A DNA stretch of 64,000 nucleotides from Bacillus massiliglaciei (GTDB lineage: Bacteria > Bacillota > Bacilli > Bacillales > DSM-1321). Position 1 is the first letter of the stretch. Each line of letters opens with the position of its first letter. The stretch lies in contig NZ_LT622360.1 of the NCBI RefSeq assembly GCF_900098925.1, positions 46,384-110,383 on the forward strand, given 5' to 3'. The notes below the pieces were generated by a model. The model had not been told where the DNA came from. It made no database searches and saw only the letters and a list, made by a program, of their open reading frames with translations. The translations under genes and the position numbers were made by a program. Positions 35,152 to 44,446 of the stretch are shown here, one piece after another.

Positions 35152-35662
35152 AAAAGATCTCTCCTTCAGTTTTTATTTGTTCTTCCAGGCGGAGCCGGGC
35201 GATTTGGTAAATTTCCTGCAGGGCTGTTTCCATTTCTTCATTTTTTTCTGAAGAAATTCGGGATTGCATCGCCTCGCAGATTTCCTGCTTATTTTTTCCT
35301 TTCACGGCCATGATAAAAGGGAATCCGAATTTTTTCATATATTGAGAGTTAAGCAGGACAAATCTTTGATACTCATCCTCGGTTAAATCTGTAAGTCCTG
35401 CTCCTCGCTGTTCCTTCGAAGATTCAGCACTCATGGCGGCTCTGTCTCCAAGATTCGGATGAGCGGCAATTAAGGCCAGCTTATCTTTTGGGGGAGCTGC
35501 CTCCACGATAGCCCTCATTTTACCGTGCAGGTCTTCAAGAGAGAGGAAGGGACGTCCGGCAAATGCTTTTTTTGGAATCCAAGCAGAATGTTCGAATATA
35601 TCACGGAAAAAGTCTGTGAAGTCCTGCTCGCCTAATCGATTGATTTCTTCGATACTTTTCAT
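35141..35662 (-). CDS. uraD: OHCU decarboxylase
   Basis: The 173-residue protein decarboxylates 2-oxo-4-hydroxy-4-carboxy-5-ureidoimidazoline to S-allantoin. The catalytic His is H68 in IAAHPNLGD, and FPFIMAVKGK is also typical. The frame opens at GTG 35671, but the ATG at 35660-35662 with GAGGTGAT is the better start. This is the equivalent of the N-terminal half of B. subtilis PucL. It is cotranscribed with the urate permease and uricase. Confidence 0.93.
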   Translation of the reverse strand: MKSIEEINRLGEQDFTDFFRDIFEHSAWIPKKAFAGRPFLSLEDLHGKMRAIVEAAPPKDKLALIAAHPNLGDRAAMSAESSKEQRGAGLTDLTEDEYQRFVLLNSQYMKKFGFPFIMAVKGKNKQEICEAMQSRISSEKNEEMETALQEIYQIARLRLEEQIKTEGEIFYEK

Positions 35663-35677
35663 GTTTATCACCTCATT

Positions 35678-37000
35678 TCAGGAAGTCATAACCTTTGGAG
35701 AGGCCTGTTCTTCTGTCCTTTCTTTAGGTTTGCTTTTGGTCTTGGGCAGCAGGAGATTCAGGAGAATGGCTGCAAGGCTGCCCGTAATGATTCCGTCTCC
35801 GACAATGATCCGGACAGTTTCCGGCAGAACAGCAAATAATTCGGGTACAACAGTAGCGCCAAGGCCTAAAGATACTGAACAGGCGATGATCAGCAAATTG
35901 TTATTGTCACTGAAATCTACGTCACTCAGCATTTTGATTCCGGAGGAGATGACCATGCCGAACATGACGACGGTGGCCCCGCCAAGAACGGAAGTTGGAA
36001 TTAATGTAGCTAATGCTGCTATTTTTGGGACCATTCCCAGTGCGATTAATATGAAACCGGCTGTCACTGTTACGATTCTTTTCTTAACTCCCGATAATTG
36101 AACGAGGCCGACATTTTGAGCAAATGTACTGTAAGGGAAAGCGTTGAAGATTCCGCCAAGGGCAAAGGATAATCCTTCTGCCCGGTACCCTCTTACGATA
36201 TCCTTCTGATTGAGCTCCCTTTCAGTAATCTTGCCAAGCGCGAGGAAGGCTCCTGTAGATTCAACCAAAATGACGGATCCTACTAGAATCATAGTCAGGA
36301 CAGGGACAATCTCGAAGGTTGGGACACCGAAGTAAAAGGGAGCAGGCAAGCGGAACCAAGGGGCATCAGCAACAGCGGTTACATCCATTTTTCCGGTAAA
36401 GGAATAGGCGATTGTGCCGGCTGCAATTCCAATCAATACAGAAATAGCCCGAATGAATCCTTTGAAAAAACGATTAATAAGAAGTATGACTGCTAACACA
36501 CCAAAGGATAGAGCCAGATTCTCTGCAGATCCGAAGTTTTCACTTCCTTCACCGCCGCCCATGTTTTTAATGCCTGTCGGAACAAGAGAAAGACCGATGA
36601 TGATGACGACGGTACCGGTCACAACGGGGGGGAAAAGCTTAAGCATTTTTCCGAAAACATTCGAAAAAAGAATGATAAAGAGGCCTGCTGCAATAATCGA
36701 ACCATAGATGGCAGTGATACCGTAACTTTTTCCGATGGACACCATCGGCAGGACGGCGACGAAAGAAGTGCCTAGTACGACGGGAAGTCCGATTCCAAAA
36801 TATTTGTTCTTCCAGGCTTGAAGCAGGGTTGCAATTCCGCATGTCAGTAAATCGATGGCAATCAGGTAGGCCAGCTGCTGGGTGTTGAAGCCGAGTGCCC
36901 CTCCGACGATAATGGGAACGAGGATTGCGCCGGCGTACATGGCGAGCACATGCTGCAAGCCAAGTGAAAACACTTTTGACTTATCAATTTTTTCACTCAT
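35678..37000 (-). CDS. Urate/xanthine permease, NCS2 family (PucJ/PucK-like)
   Basis: A 440-residue permease with about 12-14 TM segments of the nucleobase:cation symporter-2 family. Features: SLGLQHVLAMYAGAILVPIIVGGAL at the start, and the NCS2 motif QNVGLVQLSGVKKR. The B. subtilis uric acid permeases PucJ and PucK are the closest functional models because the operon continues with uraD, uricase and pucM. GGGAGG precedes the ATG at 37000. It lies just downstream of pucR. Confidence 0.92.
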   Translation of the reverse strand: MSEKIDKSKVFSLGLQHVLAMYAGAILVPIIVGGALGFNTQQLAYLIAIDLLTCGIATLLQAWKNKYFGIGLPVVLGTSFVAVLPMVSIGKSYGITAIYGSIIAAGLFIILFSNVFGKMLKLFPPVVTGTVVIIIGLSLVPTGIKNMGGGEGSENFGSAENLALSFGVLAVILLINRFFKGFIRAISVLIGIAAGTIAYSFTGKMDVTAVADAPWFRLPAPFYFGVPTFEIVPVLTMILVGSVILVESTGAFLALGKITERELNQKDIVRGYRAEGLSFALGGIFNAFPYSTFAQNVGLVQLSGVKKRIVTVTAGFILIALGMVPKIAALATLIPTSVLGGATVVMFGMVISSGIKMLSDVDFSDNNNLLIIACSVSLGLGATVVPELFAVLPETVRIIVGDGIITGSLAAILLNLLLPKTKSKPKERTEEQASPKVMTS

Positions 37001-37156
37001 CGTACTATTCCTCCCTTACGTGATTTAAAATCACATTCAATGTAATTAATATTTACATAATAAAGAATAGTCTGACAAAAGTCATTGGCTAATATCGCTA
37101 ATATTATTTTTTTGGTATAGACATTCTGACCAACTGGAAGAACGATTAAGAAGGGT

Positions 37157-38764
37157 CTATAGATTTAATAAAGATTTTATCCGAAAAGCGATGCGAAGCT
37201 GGAGGGTCACTTCTGGATCCTTCAGTGAACGGCCGAGCATTTCTTCACATTTTTCCAGCCTGTAAACCACTGTATTCCTGTGAACATACAGCCGCTTGGC
37301 TGTTTCTGATACCTGGCCGTGTGTTTCAAGATATACAGATAAGGTGCTGTGCAGCGACTGTTCTTCTTCTGAGTTGCTGAAAGAAAAATCTTTTAATGCA
37401 TGTGTATAAAAATTCTGCAGGTCTTCTGCAGGGATAAGCCGCAATAATTCTGTCAGGTCCTTTGTTTTATAAACCTGGATGAAAGGTTTTTTGCCTAGCA
37501 GGAATCCATTCTGAAAAGCTTCTGATGCTTCTTTGTAGGCGTTTTTGACATGCAGAAATCCATGGCATAGACTGCTCATCCCGAAAGAGATTCCTGAATG
37601 AAACTGTTTGTTGATTTTAGATTGGATTTGAATCAGTGCTCCTTCTGCTGCCTGCAGGGCATTCGATGGATCTCCTCTATATTCAAAAAGGGCGATGCAG
37701 AAGGGCCTCTTGTTAAAAAAGTGAACGGGAAATTCTGAAAAAGTAAATGATTCAGCCATATAGCCAAACAAGGTATCTGCTTTTTGCTGTGAAAGGGCAT
37801 AGCTTCCTTCAAATCCCTCTCCATCCATTTTTCCGACGGCACAAATATATTTGGAATCCGGAGAAAGTCCAAATTCTGCAGCCCGGTTCAGCGTTTCTCC
37901 TTCAGTGGAAAAGGCTCCATCCAAAAAGTGCTGGAAGAAGTCATTCTTAATGTTCTGTTCATATTGCGTGACCGCATATTCCTTCATTAAAGCAAAGGAA
38001 ATAACATTGGAGGCTTGCTCGATAATCAGTTTTGATAAACGTTCCTCCTCCTTCACTTCGCCCATAATGATCAAGTAACAGGTCTTTAATTCACCGATAT
38101 GGGCAGGGAAAACGGTGAATGTACAGGAGCCGCCTTTGATAGAAAAGGAAGGAAGAGGATTGATAAATGAACTCTTATTCATTTCCACAGCGGTGCTGAG
38201 CTGCTCAAGGCTGAACCCGGCAGCAGACCGGGCAATTGGTTTGAAATATTGGTTCAGCAGGACTGCGGGGAGGCTGATCATACTGGAGAGATTTTCAATT
38301 AATTTATCCAGCCTGTTTCCTTTCATAATGATTTGTGTGAACTGCTTATGAATTTCAAGAGCCTGAGTTAGTTCGCCGGCTCTTTGGTCAAGAATGGCTT
38401 TCAGTGTCAAGTTTACGATTTCCCCCAAAGAAAGGTGGGAAGGGATTTCAATAATAGGCAATGCTTGTTCATTGGCAATACGGATCACTTGCTCGGGTAT
38501 CTCCTGCAAGAATCTTTTTGTTTTAATCCCGAGAGCGGCACAGCCTTGTTCAGCCATTGAGATAACCAGTTCGGCCATGGATTCGGGATGGTCTTTAAAA
38601 TGATAGGCGGTCGTTACGAGAAATTCATTTGGTTTTAAGTAGTCAGCGATGTCAGGAGCATCCATCATATTGGCGGATTCAATCTTATTTATCAGTCCGC
38701 TTTCGCCTGCGATGACTTTGGTTCCGTCCAATGCGGTAAGTTGAAGGAGAGCAGCAGTGTTCAT
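37157..38764 (-). CDS. pucR: Purine catabolism regulator PucR
   Basis: The 535-residue regulator has an N-terminal PucR ligand domain (MDAPDIADYLKPNEFLVTTA, FLQEIPEQVIRIANEQALPI), a middle GGDEF-like/CdaR region, and a C-terminal helix-turn-helix (LSVYLETHGQVSETAKRLYV, then HRNTVVYRLEKCEEMLG). In B. subtilis PucR senses purine degradation intermediates and activates puc genes. The length is near PucR's 531 residues. It sits between the divergent arms of the cluster, the usual place for their regulator. Confidence 0.93.
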   Translation of the reverse strand: MNTAALLQLTALDGTKVIAGESGLINKIESANMMDAPDIADYLKPNEFLVTTAYHFKDHPESMAELVISMAEQGCAALGIKTKRFLQEIPEQVIRIANEQALPIIEIPSHLSLGEIVNLTLKAILDQRAGELTQALEIHKQFTQIIMKGNRLDKLIENLSSMISLPAVLLNQYFKPIARSAAGFSLEQLSTAVEMNKSSFINPLPSFSIKGGSCTFTVFPAHIGELKTCYLIIMGEVKEEERLSKLIIEQASNVISFALMKEYAVTQYEQNIKNDFFQHFLDGAFSTEGETLNRAAEFGLSPDSKYICAVGKMDGEGFEGSYALSQQKADTLFGYMAESFTFSEFPVHFFNKRPFCIALFEYRGDPSNALQAAEGALIQIQSKINKQFHSGISFGMSSLCHGFLHVKNAYKEASEAFQNGFLLGKKPFIQVYKTKDLTELLRLIPAEDLQNFYTHALKDFSFSNSEEEQSLHSTLSVYLETHGQVSETAKRLYVHRNTVVYRLEKCEEMLGRSLKDPEVTLQLRIAFRIKSLLNL

Positions 38765-39134
38765 ACATCCCCAATCCTTTCTTTTGGTTTTTGAACTCTT
38801 GAAGATTTATATCCTTCTTTTTGAAGAATGGACATTTTATGTCTGTACCTTGTGACTAACAAATTCTCCAACCCCTTTGTCAAATTCTCCAAAACGTTTT
38901 TCTTTTTTGTACATTCATATGAAAATAGCATCTTATGTTAGATTTTATCACATTAGTAGTGAAATATTATATGAATTTTGCTAATATTTTTAAAACAAAG
39001 CAGAAGGAGATGACTGGTTCAGCAGATGAGTGTATGGATAGATGGACAGAATTGTAAACAGGTATATGGCGAAGTTCGTCGATTAAAGAGCTTGGAGAAA
39101 GCCTTTCTGTTATAAAAAGAAAAAGGATGGAAGG
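38765..39134. other. Divergent intergenic region pucR / pucF
   Basis: About 370 bp, AT-rich, presumably holding the promoters of pucR and the pucFGH arm. I found no exact match to the PucR box as I remember it (C-N-TTGGTTAA core); ACTGGTTCA at about 39014 is a poor match. No gene seen. Confidence 0.5.
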
Positions 39135-40391
39135 ATGAACTGGATGGCGATGCGATTAGAAGGACATCAAGTGAACAAGGATCGGGCAGCTGATTGGATT
39201 GAATGGCTTGCCGAATTCGGGAAAGCAGAAAGCGGAGGAGTTACCCGGCTTTTGTATTCTCCGTCTTGGCGAATGGCTCAAAATGCTCTAAAAAGGAAGT
39301 GGGAGCAGGAAGGCTTTGAGACATATTTCGATACAGTAGGCAACTTGTTTGGGAGACTGAATGGATCTGATCCGTCGGAAAAAACCATTTTAACAGGCTC
39401 TCACATTGATACTGTGATTAATGGAGGGAAATATGACGGCGCCTTAGGTGTCATTGCCGGCTTTCTTGCTGTTAAACGGCTGAAGGAAAAATACGGACAG
39501 CCGAAAAGGACTCTTGAGATTGTTTCTTTATGCGAAGAGGAAGGGAGCAGATTTCCGATTACCTTTTGGGGATCCAGAAATATTCAAGGGAGATACAGTT
39601 TAAAGGACGTTCAGCAGCTTCAGGATAAAGATGGAATTCCCTTTTTAACGGCTATGGAAGAAGCGGGTTTTCCGAAAGAAGTGTATACAGAGCCAGTACG
39701 CACAGATATTGGCTGTTATGTTGAACTCCATATAGAGCAGGGGATGGTACTTGAGAGAAAGAATAAATCGATTGGAGTTGTAAGCCATATCGTCGGCCAA
39801 AGACGGTACACAATCCGGATTTCCGGTGAGAGCAATCATGCGGGCACTACACCGATGGCATACCGGAAAGATGCTGTTGTGCTGGCAGCTCAATTTATTA
39901 CCTATTTGACAGAAGAGGCTAAAAGAATCGATCCGGATCTTGTAGTAACGGTAGGGAAGGCGGAAATTTCCCCCAATGTGCCGAATGTGATTGCCGGAAT
40001 GGCCGAGTTCAGTGTAGATATGCGGCATTATAAGGAGGAAGTGCTTGCCTTTTATTGTGAGAGGGCTTTTGAGTATATGCAGCAGTCAGCAAGGAAATCC
40101 ATGATGGATGTGAAAGTGGATCAATGGATGGATGTTAAGCCGGTCGCAATGAACAGAGAAATGGCGGGGAGCCTGAAAGAAATAGCGGTTCAAAAAAATA
40201 TTCCTTATATGGAGATGGTCAGCGGAGCAGGTCACGATGCTCAGGTTTTTGGATCATTTTGTCCGGCTGCGATGCTGTTTGTACCAAGTAAAGATGGAAT
40301 CAGCCATTCTCCAAAAGAATACACAAAAGCGGCTGATCTAGAGAAAGGAATCGACATTCTTGAGGAATTTTTATATCAATATGCCTATTAA
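39135..40391 (+). CDS. pucF: Allantoate amidohydrolase
   Basis: This 418-residue M20-family metalloenzyme hydrolyses allantoate to ureidoglycine, CO2 and ammonia. The two-metal site is visible: H90 and D101 (TGSHIDTVINGGKYDGALG), the CEEEGSRF catalytic glutamates, and HIEQG. The insert SGESNHAGTTPM is typical of hydantoinase/carbamoylase-type M20 enzymes. The start ATG 39135 is 8 bases after AAAAGGA. It heads the pucF-pucG-pucH operon. Confidence 0.94.
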   Translation: MNWMAMRLEGHQVNKDRAADWIEWLAEFGKAESGGVTRLLYSPSWRMAQNALKRKWEQEGFETYFDTVGNLFGRLNGSDPSEKTILTGSHIDTVINGGKYDGALGVIAGFLAVKRLKEKYGQPKRTLEIVSLCEEEGSRFPITFWGSRNIQGRYSLKDVQQLQDKDGIPFLTAMEEAGFPKEVYTEPVRTDIGCYVELHIEQGMVLERKNKSIGVVSHIVGQRRYTIRISGESNHAGTTPMAYRKDAVVLAAQFITYLTEEAKRIDPDLVVTVGKAEISPNVPNVIAGMAEFSVDMRHYKEEVLAFYCERAFEYMQQSARKSMMDVKVDQWMDVKPVAMNREMAGSLKEIAVQKNIPYMEMVSGAGHDAQVFGSFCPAAMLFVPSKDGISHSPKEYTKAADLEKGIDILEEFLYQYAY

Positions 40392-40406
40392 CAGGGGGAA
40401 CGGAAA

Positions 40407-41660
40407 ATGACATATGCTGAATTAAATACACCGATCAGAACGATTATGACACCAGGGCCAGTGGAAGTGGATCCAAGAGTTTTGAGAGCTATGAGCACAC
40501 CTATACTCGGGCAATTTGATCCAGCCTTTACAGCAATTATGAATGAAGTCATGGATATGCTGAGGCAGGTCTTCCAAACGAAAAATCGATGGGCCTTTCC
40601 GGTTGACGGCACTTCAAGATCGGGAAATGAAGCCATGCTGTGCAGTATCATTGAACCGGGGGACAAGGTTCTCGTGCCTATTTTTGGACGGTTTGGACAT
40701 CTTTTAGTGGAGATTTGCCAAAGAGCAGGCGCGGAAGTACATACAATGGAATGTCCTTGGGGAGAGGTGTTTAATCCTAAGGATGTGATTGCAGAAATGA
40801 AAAGAGTCCGCCCAAAAATAACGGCCTTGGTTCATGGGGAGACGTCAACTGGATGCGCCCAGCCATTAAAAGAAATAGGCAGAGCGTGCAGGGAAATGGA
40901 TATATTGCTCGTTGTAGACGCTGTCGCCTCGATTGGCGGCATGGAGGTTAAAGTGGATGACTGGTGTATCGACGGGCTGATCGGCGGAACCCAGAAATGT
41001 CTCTCTGTCCCTTCTGGCATGGCGCCGATTACTTATAATGAACGGATTGAAAAAATTCTGATGAAAAGAAAAAAAGTGGAACAGGGCATTGCGACCGAGG
41101 AAGAATTAACAGCTTCTAAAAATCGGAAACCGATTTTAAGCAATTATCTGGATTTGAGCATGCTTCAAGATTATTGGGGGCCGAGAAGATTGAACCACCA
41201 TACAGAAGCTACGTCCATGCTGTATGCTCTGAGGGAAGGGCTCAGACTTGTGCTGGAAGAGGGATTGGAAAACCGGTTTGCCCGTCATAAGCTTCATGAA
41301 ACGGCTTTAACAAAGGCTTTGGATGCGATGGGTCTTGAATTATATGGAAGCGGGGCGAATAAATTGATCCCTGTCACCTGTGTCAGTATCCCGGAAGGAG
41401 TAAATGGAGAGTCGGTCCGCAGCATGCTTCTAAAAGAATTCGGGATTGAGATTGCTTCATCTTTTGGACCGCTGAACGGAAAGATCTGGCGGATTGGAAC
41501 GATGGGATACAGCTGCCGCAAAGAAAATATTCTGTTCACTGTTTCGGCATTGGAGGCCGTTCTTGTCCGGCATGGATATAAAGTGAATCATGGGAAAGCG
41601 ATGCAGGCTGCTTTGGATGTGTATGAAAATATTGAAGGCGCTGTACCGGTTCTGGGGTGA
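40407..41660 (+). CDS. pucG: (S)-ureidoglycine-glyoxylate aminotransferase
   Basis: The 417-residue class V PLP aminotransferase transfers the amino group of ureidoglycine to glyoxylate, giving glycine and oxalurate, as shown for B. subtilis PucG. The PLP lysine is K197 (IGGTQKCLSVP), the cofactor aspartate is in VVDAVASIGGME, and the start MTPGPVEVDPRVLRAMSTP is characteristic. It lies 15 bp after pucF. AGGGGGAACGG precedes the ATG. Confidence 0.94.
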   Translation: MTYAELNTPIRTIMTPGPVEVDPRVLRAMSTPILGQFDPAFTAIMNEVMDMLRQVFQTKNRWAFPVDGTSRSGNEAMLCSIIEPGDKVLVPIFGRFGHLLVEICQRAGAEVHTMECPWGEVFNPKDVIAEMKRVRPKITALVHGETSTGCAQPLKEIGRACREMDILLVVDAVASIGGMEVKVDDWCIDGLIGGTQKCLSVPSGMAPITYNERIEKILMKRKKVEQGIATEEELTASKNRKPILSNYLDLSMLQDYWGPRRLNHHTEATSMLYALREGLRLVLEEGLENRFARHKLHETALTKALDAMGLELYGSGANKLIPVTCVSIPEGVNGESVRSMLLKEFGIEIASSFGPLNGKIWRIGTMGYSCRKENILFTVSALEAVLVRHGYKVNHGKAMQAALDVYENIEGAVPVLG

Positions 41661-41709
41661 CGGACGGAGAAGCGCGATAAAGAGAATGATAGAAATGGAG
41701 GGAACAACA

Positions 41710-43089
41710 ATGCAGGAATATGATCTGCTAATACGGGATGGGCAAGCGGTGCTGCCATCTGGAATAGAACGTACAGATATCGCAGTAAAAGATGGTGTGA
41801 TAGTAGAAATGGGTCAGAAATTGACAGGCAGGGCAAAAGAAGAATTGGAAGCAGCGGGAGATTATATATTTCCGGGGATGATTGATGTGCATGTACATTT
41901 CAGTGAGCCGGGCCGTGAGCATTGGGAAGGATTTGAAACAGGATCACAAATGATGGCGGCGGGCGGCTGCACCACTTATTTTGATATGCCGCTCAATGGG
42001 ATTCCTTCGACTGTGACCTTAGAGGCATTAAAGGAAAAGGCAGGCATAGGGGAGCAAAAGTCACTGATTGATTTTGGACTATGGGGCGGTCTTGTACCCG
42101 GTCATATTGAGGATCTTCCAGCTATGGCCGAAGCGGGTGTCGTAGGATTTAAGGCTTTTATGTCTGCCACGGGAAATGAAGAGTTCGAGAGGGCAGATGA
42201 CAAAACACTGCTTGAAGGAATGAAAGTGATTGCCTCACTTGGGAAAATACTTGCCCTTCATGCAGAAAGTGAACCGATTACCAGTTTCCTTTTAAATGAA
42301 AGGATCAAGGAAGGAACAGGAAGTGCCGATGATTATGCAGCTTCGAGGCCTGTTGAAGCAGAATCAGAGGCGGTGGAACGGGCTCTTTATTATGCCAAGC
42401 TGACAGGGTGTCCTCTTCATTTTGTACATATTAGCAGCTCGCTGGCCCTGGAGAAAATCGAAACGGCAAAAAAAGCAGGAGTGGATGTAACCGTTGAAAC
42501 CTGCCCGCATTATCTGCTTTTTAATCAAGAGACACTTCGGGAAAAAGGAGCGGCAGCCAAATGTGCGCCTCCGTTAAGAGAGAAGCAGGAACAGGATCGG
42601 CTGATTCAGCTGTTGAAGGCTGGAAAATTCGATATGATCTCTTCCGATCATTCGCCTTGCCCTTACCATTTAAAAGATCCGGCTGTTCATGGGTTGTTTG
42701 AGGCGTGGGGAGGAATCAGCGGCGGCCAATTTTCGTTACTGTCCATGATTGAGCTGGCCTTGGAGCATGAGCTGCCTTTTACGGCCATTGCCGAATGGAC
42801 GGCAGGAGGGCCTGCGGAGAGATTTCGTCTTCCTGGTAGAGGGGAAATAAAGGTTGGCCATGCTGCGGACTTTGCGATTGTAACACTGAACAAGAGACAT
42901 ATAGTTACAGAGGAAAACTTCTTTGCTAAACATAAGCAAAGCGTTTATATCGGACATGAATTTCCTTGTTCGATCGAAGCGGTCATGAACAGGGGAAGCT
43001 TAATCTATAGACAAGGGAAGTTTTTAAATGATAATGTGAAGGGCGGCTGGCTGACCCCGGAGAAAGCGGAAGAAAAAATAGTAGGCTGA
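41710..43089 (+). CDS. pucH: Allantoinase
   Basis: The 459-residue amidohydrolase opens the hydantoin ring of allantoin to give allantoate. Metal ligands: H61 and H63 (DVHVHFSEPG), the carboxylated K148 (VGFKAFMSATG), H184 (LALHAESEP), H240 and D313 (SSDHSPC). The frame opens earlier, inside pucG, but the ATG at 41710 with GGAGGG gives the normal start EYDLLIRDGQAVLPSG. Last gene of the pucFGH arm, followed by a strong terminator. Confidence 0.95.
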   Translation: MQEYDLLIRDGQAVLPSGIERTDIAVKDGVIVEMGQKLTGRAKEELEAAGDYIFPGMIDVHVHFSEPGREHWEGFETGSQMMAAGGCTTYFDMPLNGIPSTVTLEALKEKAGIGEQKSLIDFGLWGGLVPGHIEDLPAMAEAGVVGFKAFMSATGNEEFERADDKTLLEGMKVIASLGKILALHAESEPITSFLLNERIKEGTGSADDYAASRPVEAESEAVERALYYAKLTGCPLHFVHISSSLALEKIETAKKAGVDVTVETCPHYLLFNQETLREKGAAAKCAPPLREKQEQDRLIQLLKAGKFDMISSDHSPCPYHLKDPAVHGLFEAWGGISGGQFSLLSMIELALEHELPFTAIAEWTAGGPAERFRLPGRGEIKVGHAADFAIVTLNKRHIVTEENFFAKHKQSVYIGHEFPCSIEAVMNRGSLIYRQGKFLNDNVKGGWLTPEKAEEKIVG

Positions 43090-43422
43090 GTGATTTGCAG
43101 GCGACACAATTGCATCATTCTGACAAGTCATACGGCTATCCCTCAATCTTGAAAATCTTAAATTTCGAACGGGTTCAGAATTTTTCATTCTGAACCCGTT
43201 TTCTATGTTTTAACTGACATGTTTAATAAAAAGGGAATGAGGATTCTGCAAAGCTGCTAAAGGCAGCTCTTTGTGCGATGGGCTGGGCTGATACATTTCG
43301 GAAATAAAAGATTGACTCGTTTCTTATAGTATAGGATAGTAAATAAGGAAAAACGGATGTATGCGGCTGACTGCTATCGCTGTTTAGACAAGCTTGTTGT
43401 AAGGAGAGGGGAAAATAGAGTT
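43090..43422. other. Intergenic region pucH / dedA-like
   Basis: It holds the pucH terminator (43169-43203) and then about 220 bp with no supported gene before the DedA-type start. Confidence 0.6.
43169..43203 (+). terminator. Terminator after pucH
   Basis: A 14-bp perfect stem AACGGGTTCAGAAT with TTTC loop, followed by T residues. Confidence 0.9.
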
Positions 43423-44019
43423 ATGGAAGAGATTGTCATGTCACTGATTGAGGCATTAAAGTCATTGTCCTATTTTGGGATTATGCTTGCTTTGACTTTT
43501 GAGTTTGTTCCGGCAGAAATTGTTCTTCCTCTTGCTGGCTATTGGGTTTATCAAGGGGATATGAATTTATATATAACGATCCTTTTTGGTTCTATAGGCG
43601 GAGTTACTGGTCCCTTGACACTGTATGCCTTGGGAAGGTATGGAGGCAGGCCTCTTGTTAAGAAATACGGGAAATTCTTTCTGATTAAAGAAGAACAAAT
43701 AGATAAGGCGGATCATTTTTTTGCAAAATATGGGGCTGGCATAGCGTTCTTCGGACGATTCGTCCCTGGAATCCGTACGGCTATTTCACTGCCTTGCGGT
43801 ATCATGAAAATGAATATTTGGAAGTTCATGGCTTATACATTCTTGGCTATGCTTCCAGTAACCAGTATTTATGTATATCTTGGATACAAGCTGGGACCAA
43901 AGTGGGAACAGGCAGGAGCTATTTTTTCCCAATACGCGAATTACCTATTAATCCCGATTGCTTTGATTGTGATTTGGGTTGTTCTGAAAGCCCGCCGTGA
44001 CCGGAAGAAAACTGTATAA
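43423..44019 (+). CDS. DedA family membrane protein
   Basis: This protein of about 198 residues has the DedA/SNARE-associated domain: FVPAEIVLPLAGYWVYQG, FGSIGGVTGPLTLYALGRYG, and FFGRFVPGIRTAISLPCGIMKM, in which FxGRFxPxxRT is the family signature. Three to four further TM segments follow. DedA proteins act as lipid scramblases or carriers, e.g. for undecaprenyl phosphate. The start is uncertain: the frame opens at 43357, ATG 43423 is about 13 bases after AAGGAGAGG, and ATG 43438 is also possible. Confidence 0.88.
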   Translation: MEEIVMSLIEALKSLSYFGIMLALTFEFVPAEIVLPLAGYWVYQGDMNLYITILFGSIGGVTGPLTLYALGRYGGRPLVKKYGKFFLIKEEQIDKADHFFAKYGAGIAFFGRFVPGIRTAISLPCGIMKMNIWKFMAYTFLAMLPVTSIYVYLGYKLGPKWEQAGAIFSQYANYLLIPIALIVIWVVLKARRDRKKTV

Positions 44020-44022
44020 ATG

Positions 44023-44048
44023 AAAAGGCGCCGAATCGGCGCCTTTTC
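44023..44048. terminator. Bidirectional terminator
   Basis: AAAAGGCGCCG-AAT-CGGCGCCTTTT, between convergent dedA-like and yjcZ-like genes. Confidence 0.9.
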
Positions 44049-44065
44049 CATTTTTTATATGTGGC

Positions 44066-44200
44066 TCAGCAGAAACCGCCGCCGCCACCAAAGCCCCAGC
44101 ATGCACCAATGATAATTAACAAAATAAATAGGACTACTAGCAGAGCAAATCCGTTGTCGAATCCGCCGCCGCCACATTCATAACCGCCTGTTGCACCCAT
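44066..44200 (-). CDS. YjcZ family sporulation-associated peptide
   Basis: The 44-residue peptide has a Gly/Cys-rich N-terminus (GATGGYECGGGGFDNG), a hydrophobic membrane helix (FALLVVLFILLIIIGA) and a Gly-rich tail ending GGGGGFC. This is the YjcZ/SscA pattern of tiny sporulation proteins in bacilli. The frame opens at 44257, but the ATG at 44198-44200 has GAGGAGGAA upstream and gives the family start. The role is probably in spore assembly, inferred from family. Confidence 0.85.
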   Translation of the reverse strand: MGATGGYECGGGGFDNGFALLVVLFILLIIIGACWGFGGGGGFC

Positions 44201-44446
44201 TCGAGATTCCTCCTCTTTTTTAATAAAACCAAAATTTCTAATTGCCTTAACACCCACATCTTATGCAGGTTGGGTAAAAGTGTTTGCTCCTGAAGCGAAA
44301 ATGGGCGCCAGAGGAATTTTGAAACCGCTGAATGCTCATGCATAGATATAGCGGAAACCGCCGCAGGAATACAAAGTGTATTAATTGAAACTGAACCGAA
44401 TTTCTTACATACTATAGATATAAGAAAAGAAACGGAGGCAGAAATT

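Noticed and set aside
38765..39134. PucR operator boxes between pucR and pucF
   Set aside because: Only weak matches to the remembered consensus were found, so no site was annotated.
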